Shown one piece after another: positions 15,884 through 25,147 of a stretch of 62,531 nucleotides of DNA. The first letter of the stretch is position 1, and each line of letters starts with the position of its first letter. The stretch covers positions 1 through 62,531 of the forward strand of contig NZ_BJNZ01000027.1 in NCBI RefSeq assembly GCF_006539945.1, in the 5' to 3' direction. The DNA is from Cellulosimicrobium cellulans. Lineage in GTDB: Bacteria; Actinomycetota; Actinomycetes; Actinomycetales; Cellulomonadaceae. The notes beneath the pieces were generated by a model, which was not told the DNA's origin, searched no databases, and saw only the letters and a program-made list of their open reading frames with translations. The position numbers and the translations under genes are program-made.

Positions 15884-16195
15884 CTAGGCGGTGCGGGCGT
15901 ACTGCTGGGGGTTGGCGTCGAAGAGCGGGCCGCAGGAGGAGCAGCACAGCCAGTAGCGCTGGCCCTCGTAGTCACGGACGAGTCCGGCCGCTTCCGCGTC
16001 GGCCTTGACGCTCATGCTGCCGGGCATGACCGGGCACTCCGCGAGGTCGGCCTCCTGCGAGGTACCGCTCGGGGCCGCGGGTGCGGCGTGGGCGTGGTGC
16101 GTCCCGTGGTGCTGGTCGTTGTCGCCGTGACCGTTGTGGGCCTCGTGGTGGTGCTGGTGCTGGTGGGCGTCGTCGTGGTCGTGCTGATGGCACAT
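15884..16195 (-). CDS. His-rich YHS-domain metal-binding protein
   Basis: 103 residues. The first 40 residues hold many His and Asp residues (HQHDHDDAHQHQHHHEAH). The rest is a YHS domain with CPVMPGS and YWLCCSSCGPLFDANPQQY. YHS domains bind metals and often sit beside or within copper ATPases. No signal peptide is visible, so it likely buffers or delivers copper to CopA in the cytosol (inference). It lies 38 bp downstream of copA on the same strand. Confidence 0.85.
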   Translation of the reverse strand: MCHQHDHDDAHQHQHHHEAHNGHGDNDQHHGTHHAHAAPAAPSGTSQEADLAECPVMPGSMSVKADAEAAGLVRDYEGQRYWLCCSSCGPLFDANPQQYARTA

Positions 16196-16233
16196 GGTGG
16201 TCCTCCTGGAGATCGTTGGAGCTGGTGGTCTGG

Positions 16234-18552
16234 TCAGACGCCGGCGAGCTGCCCGGCTGGCGCGGTTGACGTGGTGGTGGACGGGTTCGGGCTGGTTGCC
16301 CGGCTGGTGAACGACCGCAGGCGCAGGCTGTTGCCCACGACGAAGACGCTGGAGAACGCCATCGCCGCGCCGGCGAGCATGGGGTTGAGCAGGCCCAGGG
16401 CGGCCAGCGGGATCGCGGCGACGTTGTAGGCGAACGCCCAGAACAGGTTCACCTTGATCGTGCCGAGGGTGCGTCGGGACAGGCGGATCGCGTCGGCCGC
16501 GGAGCGCAGGTCGCCCCGAACCAGGGTGATGTCAGCGGCCTCGATCGCGACGTCGGTGCCGGTGCCCATGGCCAGGCCGAGGTCGGCCTGGGCCAGGGCA
16601 GCGGCGTCGTTGACGCCGTCACCGACCATCGCGACGACCTTGCCCTCGGCCTGCAGCCGGGCAACGACGTCGACCTTGTCCCGGGGCATGACCTCGGCGA
16701 TCACCTGCTCGATGCCGACCTCGGCCGCGATCTGGTGCGCGACCGTGGCGTTGTCGCCGGTGAGCAGGACCGGGGTCAGGCCGAGCCCGCGGAGCTGGGC
16801 GATGGCCTGGGCGCTCGTGGGCTTCACGGCGTCGGCGATGACGAGCACACCGCGGGCGCGCCCGTCCCAGCCGACGACGACAGCCGTGCGGCCCTGCTCC
16901 TCGGCGCGGGCCTTGGCATCGGCGAGGTCGTGGGGGAGGTGCTGTGCCCACTCGGCCAGGAGCGACTCGCGCCCGACGAGCACGGCGTGCCCGTCGACGA
17001 CGCCCTGCACGCCCTTGCCCTCGACGTTGGTGAAGTCCTCGGGCACGGGCAGCGTGCCGACCTCCTGGGCAGCGCCGCGGGCGATCGCCCGGGCGACGGG
17101 GTGCTCGGACGCGTCCTCGAGCGCGCCCGCGAGGCGAAGGAGCTCGGTGCGGTCGACCCCGGTGCCGGTGACGACGTCGGTCAGGGTCATCACGCCCGTG
17201 GTCACGGTGCCGGTCTTGTCGAGCACGACCGTGTCCACGGCGCGCGTGGACTCCAGCACCTCGGGGCCCTTGATGAGGACGCCCATCTGCGCGCCCCTGC
17301 CCGTGCCGACCAGCAGCGCGGTCGGGGTGGCCAGGCCGAGCGCGCACGGGCACGCGATGATGAGCACCGCGACGGCGGCGGTGAACGCGGCGGAGGCTGG
17401 CGCGCCGGCGCCGAGCCAGGCGCCCAGAGTGCCGATGGCGATCGCGATGGCGATCGGGACGAAGATCGCGGAGACGCGGTCGGCGAGGCGCTGGACGCGG
17501 GCCTTGCCGGACTGGGCGTCCTCGACGAGCCGCGCCATCTGCGCGAGCTGGGTGTCGCCGCCGACGCGCGTCGCGCGCACGACCAGCCGCCCGCCCGCGT
17601 TGACGGTCGCGCCCGTGACGGCGTCGCCCTCGCCCACCTCGACGGGCACGGACTCGCCCGTGAGCATGGACGCGTCGACGGCGGAGGTGCCGGTGACGAT
17701 GGTGCCGTCGGTGGCGATCTTCTCGCCGGGGCGCACGACGAACTCATCGCCCACGGCGAGCTCGGAGATCGGGATGCGGGTCTCGGCGCCGTCGCGCAGC
17801 ACGGCCACGTCCTTGGCGCCGAGCTCGAGCAGCGCCCGCAGGGCGGCGCCGGCCTGCCGCTTGGACCGCTTCTCGAAGTAGCGGCCGGCGAGGATGAAGG
17901 TCGTGACGCCGGCCGCGACCTCCAGGTAGATGTTCCCGGCGCCGTCGGTGGGCGCGACGGACAGCGTGAACGGGTGGGTCATGCCCGGCTCGCCCGCGGT
18001 GCCGAGGAACAGCGCGTACAGGGACCACAGGAACGCGGCGCTGGTCCCCACCGAGATGAGGGTGTCCATCGTCGCGGCGCCGTGGCGCAGGTTGGTCCAC
18101 GCGGCGCGGTGGAACGGCCAGGCCGCCCACACCACGACGGGCGCGGCGAGTGCGAGGCTGGCCCACTGCCAGTACGTGAACTGCAGCGCGGGGACCATCG
18201 CCATCGCGATGACGGGCACCGAGAGCACCACGGCACCGATCAGACGGTGGCGCAGCGCGGTGAGCTCGGGGTCGGTGTCGTCCGCCTCGGCCGTCGCCGG
18301 GGCGTCGGGGTCCTCGACGCGCGGGAGCGCGGCGGTGTAGCCGGTCTTCTCGACCTCGGCGATGAGCGTGGCGGCGTCGACGCCCTCCGGGACGGTGACC
18401 TTCGCCTTCTCCGTCGCGTAGTTCACGGTGGCGGTGACGCCGTCGAGCCGGTTGAGCTTCTTCTCGATCCGCATGGCGCACGAGGCGCAGGTCATCCCGC
18501 CGATCTCGAGCTCGACGAACGTCCCCGGTGGCGGGGCGGCCGGTGCCGTCAT
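16234..18552 (-). CDS. copA: Copper-exporting P1B-type ATPase
   Basis: 772 residues. One N-terminal HMA domain ([17 protein letters not shown]22 and C25), eight expected membrane helices and the metal-site motif CPC ([12 protein letters not shown], near residue 401) mark a Cu(I) exporter. The phosphorylation motif DKTGT is near residue 446, SEHPVARA carries the HP motif and GDGVND closes the ATP domain. Exports Cu(I) across the inner membrane. Third gene of the minus-strand copper operon; a small GC-rich hairpin lies in the 49-bp gap before it. Confidence 0.95.
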   Translation of the reverse strand: MTAPAAPPPGTFVELEIGGMTCASCAMRIEKKLNRLDGVTATVNYATEKAKVTVPEGVDAATLIAEVEKTGYTAALPRVEDPDAPATAEADDTDPELTALRHRLIGAVVLSVPVIAMAMVPALQFTYWQWASLALAAPVVVWAAWPFHRAAWTNLRHGAATMDTLISVGTSAAFLWSLYALFLGTAGEPGMTHPFTLSVAPTDGAGNIYLEVAAGVTTFILAGRYFEKRSKRQAGAALRALLELGAKDVAVLRDGAETRIPISELAVGDEFVVRPGEKIATDGTIVTGTSAVDASMLTGESVPVEVGEGDAVTGATVNAGGRLVVRATRVGGDTQLAQMARLVEDAQSGKARVQRLADRVSAIFVPIAIAIAIGTLGAWLGAGAPASAAFTAAVAVLIIACPCALGLATPTALLVGTGRGAQMGVLIKGPEVLESTRAVDTVVLDKTGTVTTGVMTLTDVVTGTGVDRTELLRLAGALEDASEHPVARAIARGAAQEVGTLPVPEDFTNVEGKGVQGVVDGHAVLVGRESLLAEWAQHLPHDLADAKARAEEQGRTAVVVGWDGRARGVLVIADAVKPTSAQAIAQLRGLGLTPVLLTGDNATVAHQIAAEVGIEQVIAEVMPRDKVDVVARLQAEGKVVAMVGDGVNDAAALAQADLGLAMGTGTDVAIEAADITLVRGDLRSAADAIRLSRRTLGTIKVNLFWAFAYNVAAIPLAALGLLNPMLAGAAMAFSSVFVVGNSLRLRSFTSRATSPNPSTTTSTAPAGQLAGV

Positions 18553-18601
18553 GAGGTCCTCCTTCCGGCCCGGCAGCGCACTGCCGGGCGTGCGGGTGTG
18601 A

Positions 18602-19582
18602 TCAGTGGTCGTGCGTCGCCGGGTCGTGACCGGCCCCGGGGGAGTCCTCGGGCGCAGGGGCGGGAGCCGGGGCGGGGGTGCCGTCGGGCGTCGCCTCGAC
18701 GACGAACGCCGCGGTGCGCACCTGGCCCTCTACCTGGAAGTCGAGGTAGAGCAGGTAGCGGCCCGGGGTCGGTGCCTCGACGCCGAACGTCACGGTCGGG
18801 CCGGAGACCTGCCCGGCCTCTGGCTCGGCGCCCTCGGGGTGCACGTGCAGGTAGGCGAGGTCGCCGTCGCGCAGCGCGACGAGGTGCCCGTAGGCGCCGA
18901 GGTACGGCTCGAGCGTGGTGACCGGTGCTCCGTCGCGCGTGACCTTCACGGTCAGCCGGGACGTCGTCCCGGCCTGGAGCTGCCCGTCAAGCGCGACGTC
19001 GTACCCGTCGACCGTCGCCGTGGTGGAGACCTCGGTGTCGCGGGCCGGGGCGAGCTCGCCCGCGACGTCGACCGTGCGGGTCAGCGTGACGGCGCCGCCC
19101 GCGCTGGGCGCGGCGTCCGCGTAGACGCGGTAGGTCCCGGCGGCGTCCCAGGCCCAGGGCAGCGACCAGCGCCCGTCCGCGTCCATCACGGGGTGGACGT
19201 GGCGGAAATGCGCGCCGTCGGAGCGCACGACGATCAGATGCAGGCGCTCCTCGTGCGAGACGTCGAACTCCGTGACGGGCTCGCCCGCAGGATCCGTGAC
19301 GGTGAAGGCCAGCTCTCCGGCCTCGCCCACCGTCCCGGGGGCCTCGACCTCGCCCAGCGTGTACCCGTCCTGCTCGAGGGACAGCCCGCGCGTCATGTCC
19401 GTTCCTTCCGTGCTCTCCTGCTCGGGGACGCCGACCGGGGCGGCGTGCTGCTCCGCGGGGTGCGAGGCGGCGGGGTCCGGCGCGGCGTCGTCCGGGGCGA
19501 CGGCCCCGGCGATCGCGGCGGAGGCGACGAACACGACACCGAGCCCCGCGGCGTACAGCCCGATCCGGGCGGGGGCTCTCAT
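18602..19582 (-). CDS. Secreted/membrane metal-binding protein of the copper operon
   Basis: 326 residues from ATG 19582, which overlaps the copZ stop (ATGA). One N-terminal hydrophobic segment (about residues 7-29) acts as signal or anchor. The outer part has beta-sandwich repeats with H-rich motifs ([10 protein letters not shown] and AYLHVHPEG) and a C-terminal [10 protein letters not shown] stretch ending in GHDPATHDH. Such proteins accompany copA/copZ in actinobacteria and probably bind copper outside the membrane; the biochemical role is unproven. Confidence 0.75.
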   Translation of the reverse strand: MRAPARIGLYAAGLGVVFVASAAIAGAVAPDDAAPDPAASHPAEQHAAPVGVPEQESTEGTDMTRGLSLEQDGYTLGEVEAPGTVGEAGELAFTVTDPAGEPVTEFDVSHEERLHLIVVRSDGAHFRHVHPVMDADGRWSLPWAWDAAGTYRVYADAAPSAGGAVTLTRTVDVAGELAPARDTEVSTTATVDGYDVALDGQLQAGTTSRLTVKVTRDGAPVTTLEPYLGAYGHLVALRDGDLAYLHVHPEGAEPEAGQVSGPTVTFGVEAPTPGRYLLYLDFQVEGQVRTAAFVVEATPDGTPAPAPAPAPEDSPGAGHDPATHDH

Positions 19583-19797
19583 GGCACCCGCACCGCCTGG
19601 TAGCCGGCCTCGTCGACGGCGGCCACGACCGCGGCGTCGTCGAGGGGCTGGTCGGCCGCCACGACGAGCCGACCGGTGCTGGCGCTGACGTCGATCGCGG
19701 TCACGCCGGGCACCTGCCCGACCTCCTCGCGCACCGACATCTCGCAGTGGCCGCACGTCATGCCGGTCACCTGGTACTCGATCTCGAAGATGCTCAT
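19579..19797 (-). CDS. copZ: Copper chaperone
   Basis: 72 residues, a single HMA (ferredoxin-like) domain with the Cu(I) site GMTCGHC. Carries Cu(I) in the cytosol to CopA and CsoR. First gene of the minus-strand copper operon, starting just after the CsoR-type operators. Stop overlaps the next start. Confidence 0.93.
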   Translation of the reverse strand: MSIFEIEYQVTGMTCGHCEMSVREEVGQVPGVTAIDVSASTGRLVVAADQPLDDAAVVAAVDEAGYQAVRVP

Positions 19798-19817
19798 CGC
19801 ACTCCTCCTCGACTTGG

Positions 19818-19834
19818 ATACCCCAACGGGGTAT
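19818..19834. promoter_or_regulatory. CsoR-type operator 1 (copZ side)
   Basis: ATACCCCAACGGGGTAT, a near-perfect 17-bp palindrome of the TACCCC-GGGGTA type bound by CsoR. It lies between the divergent copZ and reductase genes. Confidence 0.85.
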
Positions 19835-19850
19835 GACTAGGGTGGCGAAT

Positions 19851-19867
19851 ATACCCAGAGGGGGTAT
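19851..19867. promoter_or_regulatory. CsoR-type operator 2 (reductase side)
   Basis: ATACCCAGAGGGGGTAT, an imperfect copy 33 bp from the first site. It is 19 bp before the GTG of the FAD reductase gene, so it likely gives copper control to that gene. Confidence 0.8.
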
Positions 19868-19885
19868 GCAGGTCAAGAGGGAGCG

Positions 19886-21079
19886 GTGAAGGACGTGGGA
19901 GAACGGGCGGACGTGGTGGTCGTGGGTGGCGGGGCGGCCGGGAACGCGGCGGCGAGGACGCTGCGGGCGCAGGGGTTCGACGGGCGTGTGGTGCTCGTGC
20001 ACGGTGAGGACGGGCAGCCCTACCTGCGCACCCTCGTGAGCAAGGCGATCGTGCAGGGCCTGCTCACCGCGGAGCAGGCGGCGCTGCCGTCGCACGAGGG
20101 CGTCGAGGTCGTGCGCGGACGTGCGGTCGGTCTGCATCCGGCGCGGCCGGGCCTCGTCCTCGACGACGGGCGCGAGCTCGAGGCCGGCGCACTGGTCCTG
20201 GCCACGGGCGCGATGCCCCGCCCAGCCCCCGCCGACCGTGGTGCCCGCCCGCCCGCGCGGGTCGGCGCGGCCGGGGCGCCGCGTGTCGTGCACCTGCACA
20301 CGCCTCAGGACGCCGACCACCTGCGCGCGCTCCTCGGGCCGGAACCCTCGGGGCGGACGGTCACGGTGCTCGGTGCCGGGTTCGTCGGGTCCGAGACCGC
20401 GGCATGGCTCGCCGACGTCGGCGCGAGCGTCCATCTGGTCGCGCGATCGCGCCTGCCGTTGGCCCGGGCCCTGGGCTCCGCGGTCGCCGCCGCCGTCGCA
20501 CACCAGCAGGGGGACCGCATCGCGACCTTCTTCGGCCACCACGTCGAGTCGGTGACCGAGCACCGCGAGTCGGTCACGGTACGGCTCGACGACGGCACGG
20601 GCCTGGAGTCCGACCTCGCCGTCGTGGCGCACGGCACCGTCCCGGACGCCGCGTGGGCCGGGGCCCAGCCGGACGGGCTCGCGGTCGACGACCGGCTCGG
20701 CGTCGTCGCGGCCCCGGGCCGCTACGCCGCGGGAGCGGTCGCGCTCCACACGGATCGGCACGGTGGTGCGTACCGGACCGACCACTGGGACGCGGCCGTC
20801 GCGCAGGGAGCCCATGTGGCGCGCGTCGTGCTGCGCGACCTCGTCGGCGCCCCGGACCCGGGGCCCTACGTGCCCGACGCCGGGTTCTCCCTGAGCCTGT
20901 ATGGCATCCAGGTCACCGGTCTCGGGGTGCCGGTGCCCGGCGCGGTCGAGCAGCACCGCCGCCTCGACGGGGGAGGGGTCATGACCGAGTTCCGGCTCGA
21001 CGGCGACCTGGTCGCGGTCACCGGGGTCGGCGCGACGCGCGAGGTGTCCGCCCTACGGCCGGACCTGCGGCGGCCTTGA
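19886..21079 (+). CDS. FAD-dependent pyridine nucleotide-disulfide-type oxidoreductase
   Basis: 397 residues from GTG 19886 (GAGGGAG upstream). FAD motif VVVGGGAAGNAAARTLR (about residues 10-26), a second dinucleotide motif VTVLGAGFVGSETA, and an ATG motif (VLATGAMPRP) give the fold of ferredoxin/rubredoxin reductases. It lacks an obvious CxxxxC redox pair near the FAD. A copper-induced reductase in this place could reduce Cu(II) or restore redox balance (inference). Divergent from copZ. Confidence 0.82.
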   Translation: MKDVGERADVVVVGGGAAGNAAARTLRAQGFDGRVVLVHGEDGQPYLRTLVSKAIVQGLLTAEQAALPSHEGVEVVRGRAVGLHPARPGLVLDDGRELEAGALVLATGAMPRPAPADRGARPPARVGAAGAPRVVHLHTPQDADHLRALLGPEPSGRTVTVLGAGFVGSETAAWLADVGASVHLVARSRLPLARALGSAVAAAVAHQQGDRIATFFGHHVESVTEHRESVTVRLDDGTGLESDLAVVAHGTVPDAAWAGAQPDGLAVDDRLGVVAAPGRYAAGAVALHTDRHGGAYRTDHWDAAVAQGAHVARVVLRDLVGAPDPGPYVPDAGFSLSLYGIQVTGLGVPVPGAVEQHRRLDGGGVMTEFRLDGDLVAVTGVGATREVSALRPDLRRP

Positions 21080-21288
21080 CCGACGCACGGCCACCCTCGT
21101 GCGGCGGTGCGGAGTCAGGTCGTGGACGGATCCGGGCACGGGCGGCCGCACCACGCCTTCCCGCCGTACCCCGCCGTCGACAGACACCGAGGACGCGAAG
21201 GGCGAGTGACGCGCACCGTTCGTACGGTGGATCGATGCTCACCGTCCAGGGTCGGGCAGGCCGGCCGCGGTGGGTCGAGGAGGTCGTC

Positions 21289-21693
21289 ATGAGCGTGACG
21301 CGAGAGATGATCGAGACGTTCCCGGGCCAAGGGGCCGCTTCGATAACGGAGCTGGTGACCTGCATCGACGCGTGTGTCGAGTGCGCCCAGGCGTGTACCG
21401 CCTGCGCCGACGCGTGCTTGAGCGAGGAGCACGTGGGCGAGCTGCGCCGGTGCATCCGGCTGAACGCCGACTGCGCCGACGTGTGCGCCACGACCGCGGC
21501 GGTGCTGACTCGTCAGACGGCAGCGGACGTGCAGGTCCTGCGCGCAGTGCTGCAGGCGTGCGTGGCGGCGTGTGCCGCGTGCGGGGCCGAGTGCGAGGAG
21601 CACGCGCAGATGCACGAGCACTGCGCGGTGTGCGCACGCTCGTGCCGCGCGTGCGAGCAGGCGTGCCGAGAGCTGCTTTCCGCCCTCGGATGA
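21289..21693 (+). CDS. Csp-like four-helix-bundle copper storage protein
   Basis: 134 residues with 18 cysteines in repeated helical CxxxC spacing (CIDACVECAQACTACADAC and CAVCARSCRACEQAC). This is the DUF326/Csp pattern, in which a four-helix bundle lined by Cys stores many Cu(I) ions. No signal peptide is visible, so cytosolic like Csp3. ATG 21289 has GGAGG just upstream. Adds a copper sink to the export system. Confidence 0.87.
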   Translation: MSVTREMIETFPGQGAASITELVTCIDACVECAQACTACADACLSEEHVGELRRCIRLNADCADVCATTAAVLTRQTAADVQVLRAVLQACVAACAACGAECEEHAQMHEHCAVCARSCRACEQACRELLSALG

Positions 21694-21753
21694 GCCCGAG
21701 CCGAGAGCCGGTCTTGGAAGAACTGCGGGGGCAGTGGTTAGGCTGACCGGGAC

Positions 21754-22194
21754 ATGAACCTCATGGCCACGTTCCGTTCGCTGCTCGCCGGTCGCCGGCG
21801 AGGGCTTTCGGGCGCCCTGCTGATCGCGGCGCTCCTGCTGGGCGTGGTGACGATGCACGCGATGAGCGGGTCGGCCAACGCCCACGTGGGCCCGGCGGCG
21901 GCGATCATGGCCAGCCCCGACCACCACGATGCCCCCGCCCCCGAGGTCGGGACGCAGGAGGCCGGGGCGCACGGGCACGACGCGCCGGGCGGGTGCACCG
22001 ACTGCGGGGGCCACGAGATGGCGTCGGCCATGTGCCTGATGGTGCTGGTCGCACTGCTGGCCTTCACACGCCCGGGAGCGAGCCTGCTGGCGCGGCTTGC
22101 TCCGGTGTGGTCGCGCCTGGTCGAGGCCGGGCGGACTCCGACTGTCGCCGGCGCCGCACCGTCACTTCATGTCCTGGGGATCTCTCGAACGTAG
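21754..22194 (+). CDS. DUF6153-like small membrane protein
   Basis: 146 residues with two hydrophobic segments (about residues 20-37 and 87-105) joined by a His-rich, Cys-containing outer loop (DHHDAP...GAHGHDAPGGCTDCGGHEM). This arrangement fits DUF6153-type proteins seen beside DUF305 and copper genes in actinobacteria. The loop probably binds metal outside the membrane (inference). Confidence 0.65.
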   Translation: MNLMATFRSLLAGRRRGLSGALLIAALLLGVVTMHAMSGSANAHVGPAAAIMASPDHHDAPAPEVGTQEAGAHGHDAPGGCTDCGGHEMASAMCLMVLVALLAFTRPGASLLARLAPVWSRLVEAGRTPTVAGAAPSLHVLGISRT

Positions 22195-22289
22195 GAACCA
22201 CACGCCGTCGACGCACGAGTCGACCGTTTCACGCCCCGCTTCGGGGCCCCGTGTGGTTTCTGAGTGCTGAGTTTGAGAGGTCCTTTCCC

Positions 22290-22913
22290 ATGAACTTCAA
22301 GCGTGTGCTTGTTCCAGCGATCGCGCTGGTGACCGCCGCAAGTCTTGCGGCGTGCTCGAACGACGACGAGCCCGGGCACGACATGGCGTCGATGTCCTCC
22401 TCGGCCGAGGCCGGGGAGCAGGAGAGCCCGGCAGAGGGCGACTGGTTCAACCAGCAGGATGTGATGTTCGCCCGGATGATGATTCCCCACCACGAGCAGG
22501 CGATCGAGATGTCCGACGTCATCTTGGCCAAGGAGGGTGTCGACCCTCAGATCACCGACCTGGCGAACCAGATCAAGGACGCCCAGGGACCCGAGATCGA
22601 GCAGCTGACGACCTGGCTCGAGGAGTGGGGCTCGCCGCTGCCGGAGTCCGACTCGATGGACTCCATGGACCACGGGTCCATGGACGGGATGATGAGCGAA
22701 GAGGACATGCAGGCCCTGCAGGGCGCGCAGGGCGCCGAGGCAGGCCGCCTGTTCCTCGAGCAGATGATCGTCCACCACCAGGGCGCCATCGAGATGGCCC
22801 AGATCGAGGTGGACGAGGGCAAGAACGAGGACGCTGTCGCGATGGCGCAGCAGATCGTCGACACCCAGCAGGCCGAGATCTCCACCATGGAAGACCTGCT
22901 CGCCTCGATGTGA
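22290..22913 (+). CDS. DUF305 lipoprotein
   Basis: 207 residues. The signal peptide ends in LAAC, a lipobox. The mature part carries two DUF305 helix pairs (FARMMIPHHEQAIEMSD and FLEQMIVHHQGAIEMAQ), each with an HH motif, and Met/Asp/His-rich linkers (SMDSMDHGSMDGMM) suited to copper. Anchored on the outer face. Probably binds or buffers extracytoplasmic copper; exact role unknown. Confidence 0.88.
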   Translation: MNFKRVLVPAIALVTAASLAACSNDDEPGHDMASMSSSAEAGEQESPAEGDWFNQQDVMFARMMIPHHEQAIEMSDVILAKEGVDPQITDLANQIKDAQGPEIEQLTTWLEEWGSPLPESDSMDSMDHGSMDGMMSEEDMQALQGAQGAEAGRLFLEQMIVHHQGAIEMAQIEVDEGKNEDAVAMAQQIVDTQQAEISTMEDLLASM

Positions 22914-22979
22914 CCCTCGCCCCGCGGAGGCGTGCTGCGTCGCGCACGCACCGCGGGTCCTTGCCGAAGGACTGCCTTG

Positions 22980-23918
22980 ATGAACCCTGCCCTGAAGGGG
23001 CGGGCGAGCCGGTGGGCAGCAGCAGGAATCGTGCTGCTGCTGGCTGCCTGCACCCCTACCCCGCCACCTGCGAACACCCCCACAAGCCAAGAGCCGCAGG
23101 ACGTGGCCGAGTTCGGCCACGTGCACGACGTACAGGTCGACCCGGTCGACCACACCATCCTGGTCGCGACCCACACCGGGGTGTGGACCATGCCGGGCCC
23201 GTTCGGCGACGAACCAGTGCAGCCGCAACGCGCCGGGACGGGCCGTCAGGACACGATGGGCATGACCCTCGCGGTCGACGGCACCGTCTACGCCTCCGGC
23301 CACCCCGCGCCCGGGGAGCAGACCGACCTGAAGGCGCCCAACCTGGGCCTGGTCCGCAGCACCGACGGTGCCGCGACCTGGGAGCAGGTCTCCCTGGCCG
23401 GGGAGGTCGACTTCCACGCGCTGAGCACCGCGACCACGGACACCGGTGCCCTGCGCGTCGTCGGCCTGGACTCCGCGACGTCCCGCCTGCTGATCAGCGA
23501 CGACTCCGGAGCGACCTGGACACCAGGGGCAACCGTGCCGGCTCGCGACGTGCACGTCATGGACGCCGACCCGGACACCGTCGTGGCCACCACGCCAACA
23601 GGCCTGCAGCTCAGCCACGACGCGGGACAGACGTTCACCCCGGACCGAGACGCGCCCGCCCTCGTGCTCGTCGAGGCAGGGCTCGGCTCCGAGCTGATCG
23701 GCCTGGACACCAACGGCACCGTATGGACCAGCACCCCTGGCCTGGATCGTTGGACCGCGCACGGAGCCGCTCCCGGCCAGGTGCAGGCCATGACCTACGT
23801 GCCCGACGACAGCCCCGGCAACCAGCCGTGGATCCTCATCGTCACGGACATCGGCCTGTTCACCAGCCGCGACCTCGGCGCGAGCTGGGACCCGGTGCTC
23901 GGCCAGGAGACCGGGTGA
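22980..23918 (+). CDS. BNR/sialidase-like beta-propeller lipoprotein (F510_1955-like)
   Basis: 312 residues. Signal peptide with lipobox LLAAC near residue 20. The body has repeated SxDxGxTW motifs (RSTDGAATW, SDDSGATW, HDAGQTF, RDLGASW), the Asp-box of BNR propellers. The His-rich segment FGHVHDVQV at the start may bind metal. It resembles the F510_1955 group often found beside DUF305 genes. Catalytic glycosidase activity is not evident; a copper-associated outer lipoprotein is more likely (inference). Confidence 0.75.
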   Translation: MNPALKGRASRWAAAGIVLLLAACTPTPPPANTPTSQEPQDVAEFGHVHDVQVDPVDHTILVATHTGVWTMPGPFGDEPVQPQRAGTGRQDTMGMTLAVDGTVYASGHPAPGEQTDLKAPNLGLVRSTDGAATWEQVSLAGEVDFHALSTATTDTGALRVVGLDSATSRLLISDDSGATWTPGATVPARDVHVMDADPDTVVATTPTGLQLSHDAGQTFTPDRDAPALVLVEAGLGSELIGLDTNGTVWTSTPGLDRWTAHGAAPGQVQAMTYVPDDSPGNQPWILIVTDIGLFTSRDLGASWDPVLGQETG

Positions 23919-24047
23919 GACACCAGCCGGCCGCGCACCGACAGACCAAGCCTTGCCCACCTGCCGCGACCCGCCCGTGCCCGCACGGTCGCGCGCGGCG
24001 GACCACCCCATGCTCCTTGCGGGACATCCGCGAGGGATCCAAGAGAG

Positions 24048-24212
24048 CGCCGAACCCTGTCACCTCTTGGAGCACACCACCAACACCCATGACAGGGACG
24101 GGGGAACCACTCAACCGGGCACCACGGTGCCCTCGGGGTGAAGCCGCACCGCACCCAGCGGTGAGGCCGGGTCACTCTCCGACCCGAACCCGACAGCTCA
24201 CCCCGCAGGCGC
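24048..24212 (+). ncRNA. Probable ydaO/yuaA cyclic-di-AMP riboswitch
   Basis: The 300-bp gap before the NlpC/P60 gene contains the conserved pieces of this riboswitch in order: GCCGAACCCTGTCACC (24048-24063), GACGGGGGAACCAC (24097-24110), GGGGTGAAGCC (24135-24145), and CCCGAACCCGACAGCTCACC (24183-24202) then GCAGGCG. In actinobacteria this element sits before cell-wall hydrolase genes and turns them off when c-di-AMP is high (established). Distance to the ATG (24226) is right. Recognition was by eye, not by covariance model. Confidence 0.75.
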
Positions 24213-24225
24213 GAAGGAGAACACC

Positions 24226-25035
24226 ATGACCGCACGAAAGCCGGGACGCCACCGCGCGTCCCACCGACCCATCACACCCCTGACCCCGATCGCCCGCGCA
24301 GCCCAGGAAGGAGCAGTCAGCACCGCCCGCAAGGGCGCCCTGCTCGCGGCGGGATCTGGCCTGCTCGTGTCGGTGTTCGCGGCACCGGCCAGCGCCGCAC
24401 CGAGCACCGACCAGCCCAAGGCCGTCTCCAGCGTCGACCTGAGCGCCCTGACCGAGCCGGCCCGTCAGGCGCTCAGCGCCGCCCCAGCGGTCACCGTCTC
24501 AGCCGACGCCGCGTTCGTGATCGAACAGGCACCGGTCGCGGTCACCCCCGCCCCCGAACCCGAGCCGGAACCGGAGCCCGAGCCCGAGCCCGAGCCGGAA
24601 CGCCAGGATCGCTCGTCCCGCAGCCAGGAGCGCGCTCCCGCCCCGCAAGAGCAGGCGGGCACCGCTGCGGCCCAGGCCCCGGTCGAAGCTCCGCCGTCCG
24701 CGGCGGGCTCGAGCGTGGTCGGCGTCGCGATGCAGTACCTCGGCGTGCCCTACCAGTGGGGCGGCACCACACCGGCAGGGTTCGACTGCTCCGGGTTCAC
24801 GTCCTACGTGTACGCCCAGGTCGGCATCAACCTGCCCCGCACGTCCTCCGAGCAGCGGTATGCCGGCACCGTCATCTCCCGCGACCAGGCACAGCCCGGT
24901 GACTTGATCTGGAGCCCGGGCCACATCGGCATCTACGCCGGGGACAACATGCAGATCGAGGCGCCCTCACCCGGCAAGACCGTCCGGTACGGGCAGATCT
25001 GGCAGGCCAACCCGACCTACATCCGCGTCGGTTGA
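24226..25035 (+). CDS. NlpC/P60 (C40) peptidoglycan hydrolase
   Basis: 269 residues. A signal-peptide-like segment (LLAAGSGLLVSVFAAPASAA) precedes a Pro-Glu repeat linker (PEPEPEP..., about 30 residues). The C-terminal 100 residues hold the NlpC/P60 catalytic set: Cys in FDCSGFTSYV, His in GHIGIYAG, and QPGDLI. Secreted endopeptidase of cell-wall stem peptides, RpfA/RipA-like in architecture. ATG 24226 has AAGGAG. A riboswitch precedes and a strong terminator follows, so it is a separate unit inside the copper region. Confidence 0.92.
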   Translation: MTARKPGRHRASHRPITPLTPIARAAQEGAVSTARKGALLAAGSGLLVSVFAAPASAAPSTDQPKAVSSVDLSALTEPARQALSAAPAVTVSADAAFVIEQAPVAVTPAPEPEPEPEPEPEPEPERQDRSSRSQERAPAPQEQAGTAAAQAPVEAPPSAAGSSVVGVAMQYLGVPYQWGGTTPAGFDCSGFTSYVYAQVGINLPRTSSEQRYAGTVISRDQAQPGDLIWSPGHIGIYAGDNMQIEAPSPGKTVRYGQIWQANPTYIRVG

Positions 25036-25040
25036 CGCGT

Positions 25041-25071
25041 GAAGGGCCCCACCAGCCAGGTGGGGCCCTTC
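25041..25071 (+). terminator. Terminator after the NlpC/P60 gene
   Basis: Perfect 13-bp stem (GAAGGGCCCCACC, 25041-25053, with 25059-25071) and a five-base loop, six bases after the stop. Confidence 0.87.
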
Positions 25072-25083
25072 CGCCCTGCGGGA

Positions 25084-25100
25084 ATACCCCTAGGGGGTAT
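25084..25100 (+). promoter_or_regulatory. CsoR-type operator 3
   Basis: ATACCCCTAGGGGGTAT, 48 bp before the CopB-type ATPase start. Same motif as the two copZ-side sites, so this ATPase probably belongs to the same copper regulon. Confidence 0.85.
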
Positions 25101-25147
25101 AGTGTTGTTGCGTACCCGGTCGCACTGTCAGGAGAGGAAGGTCGATC

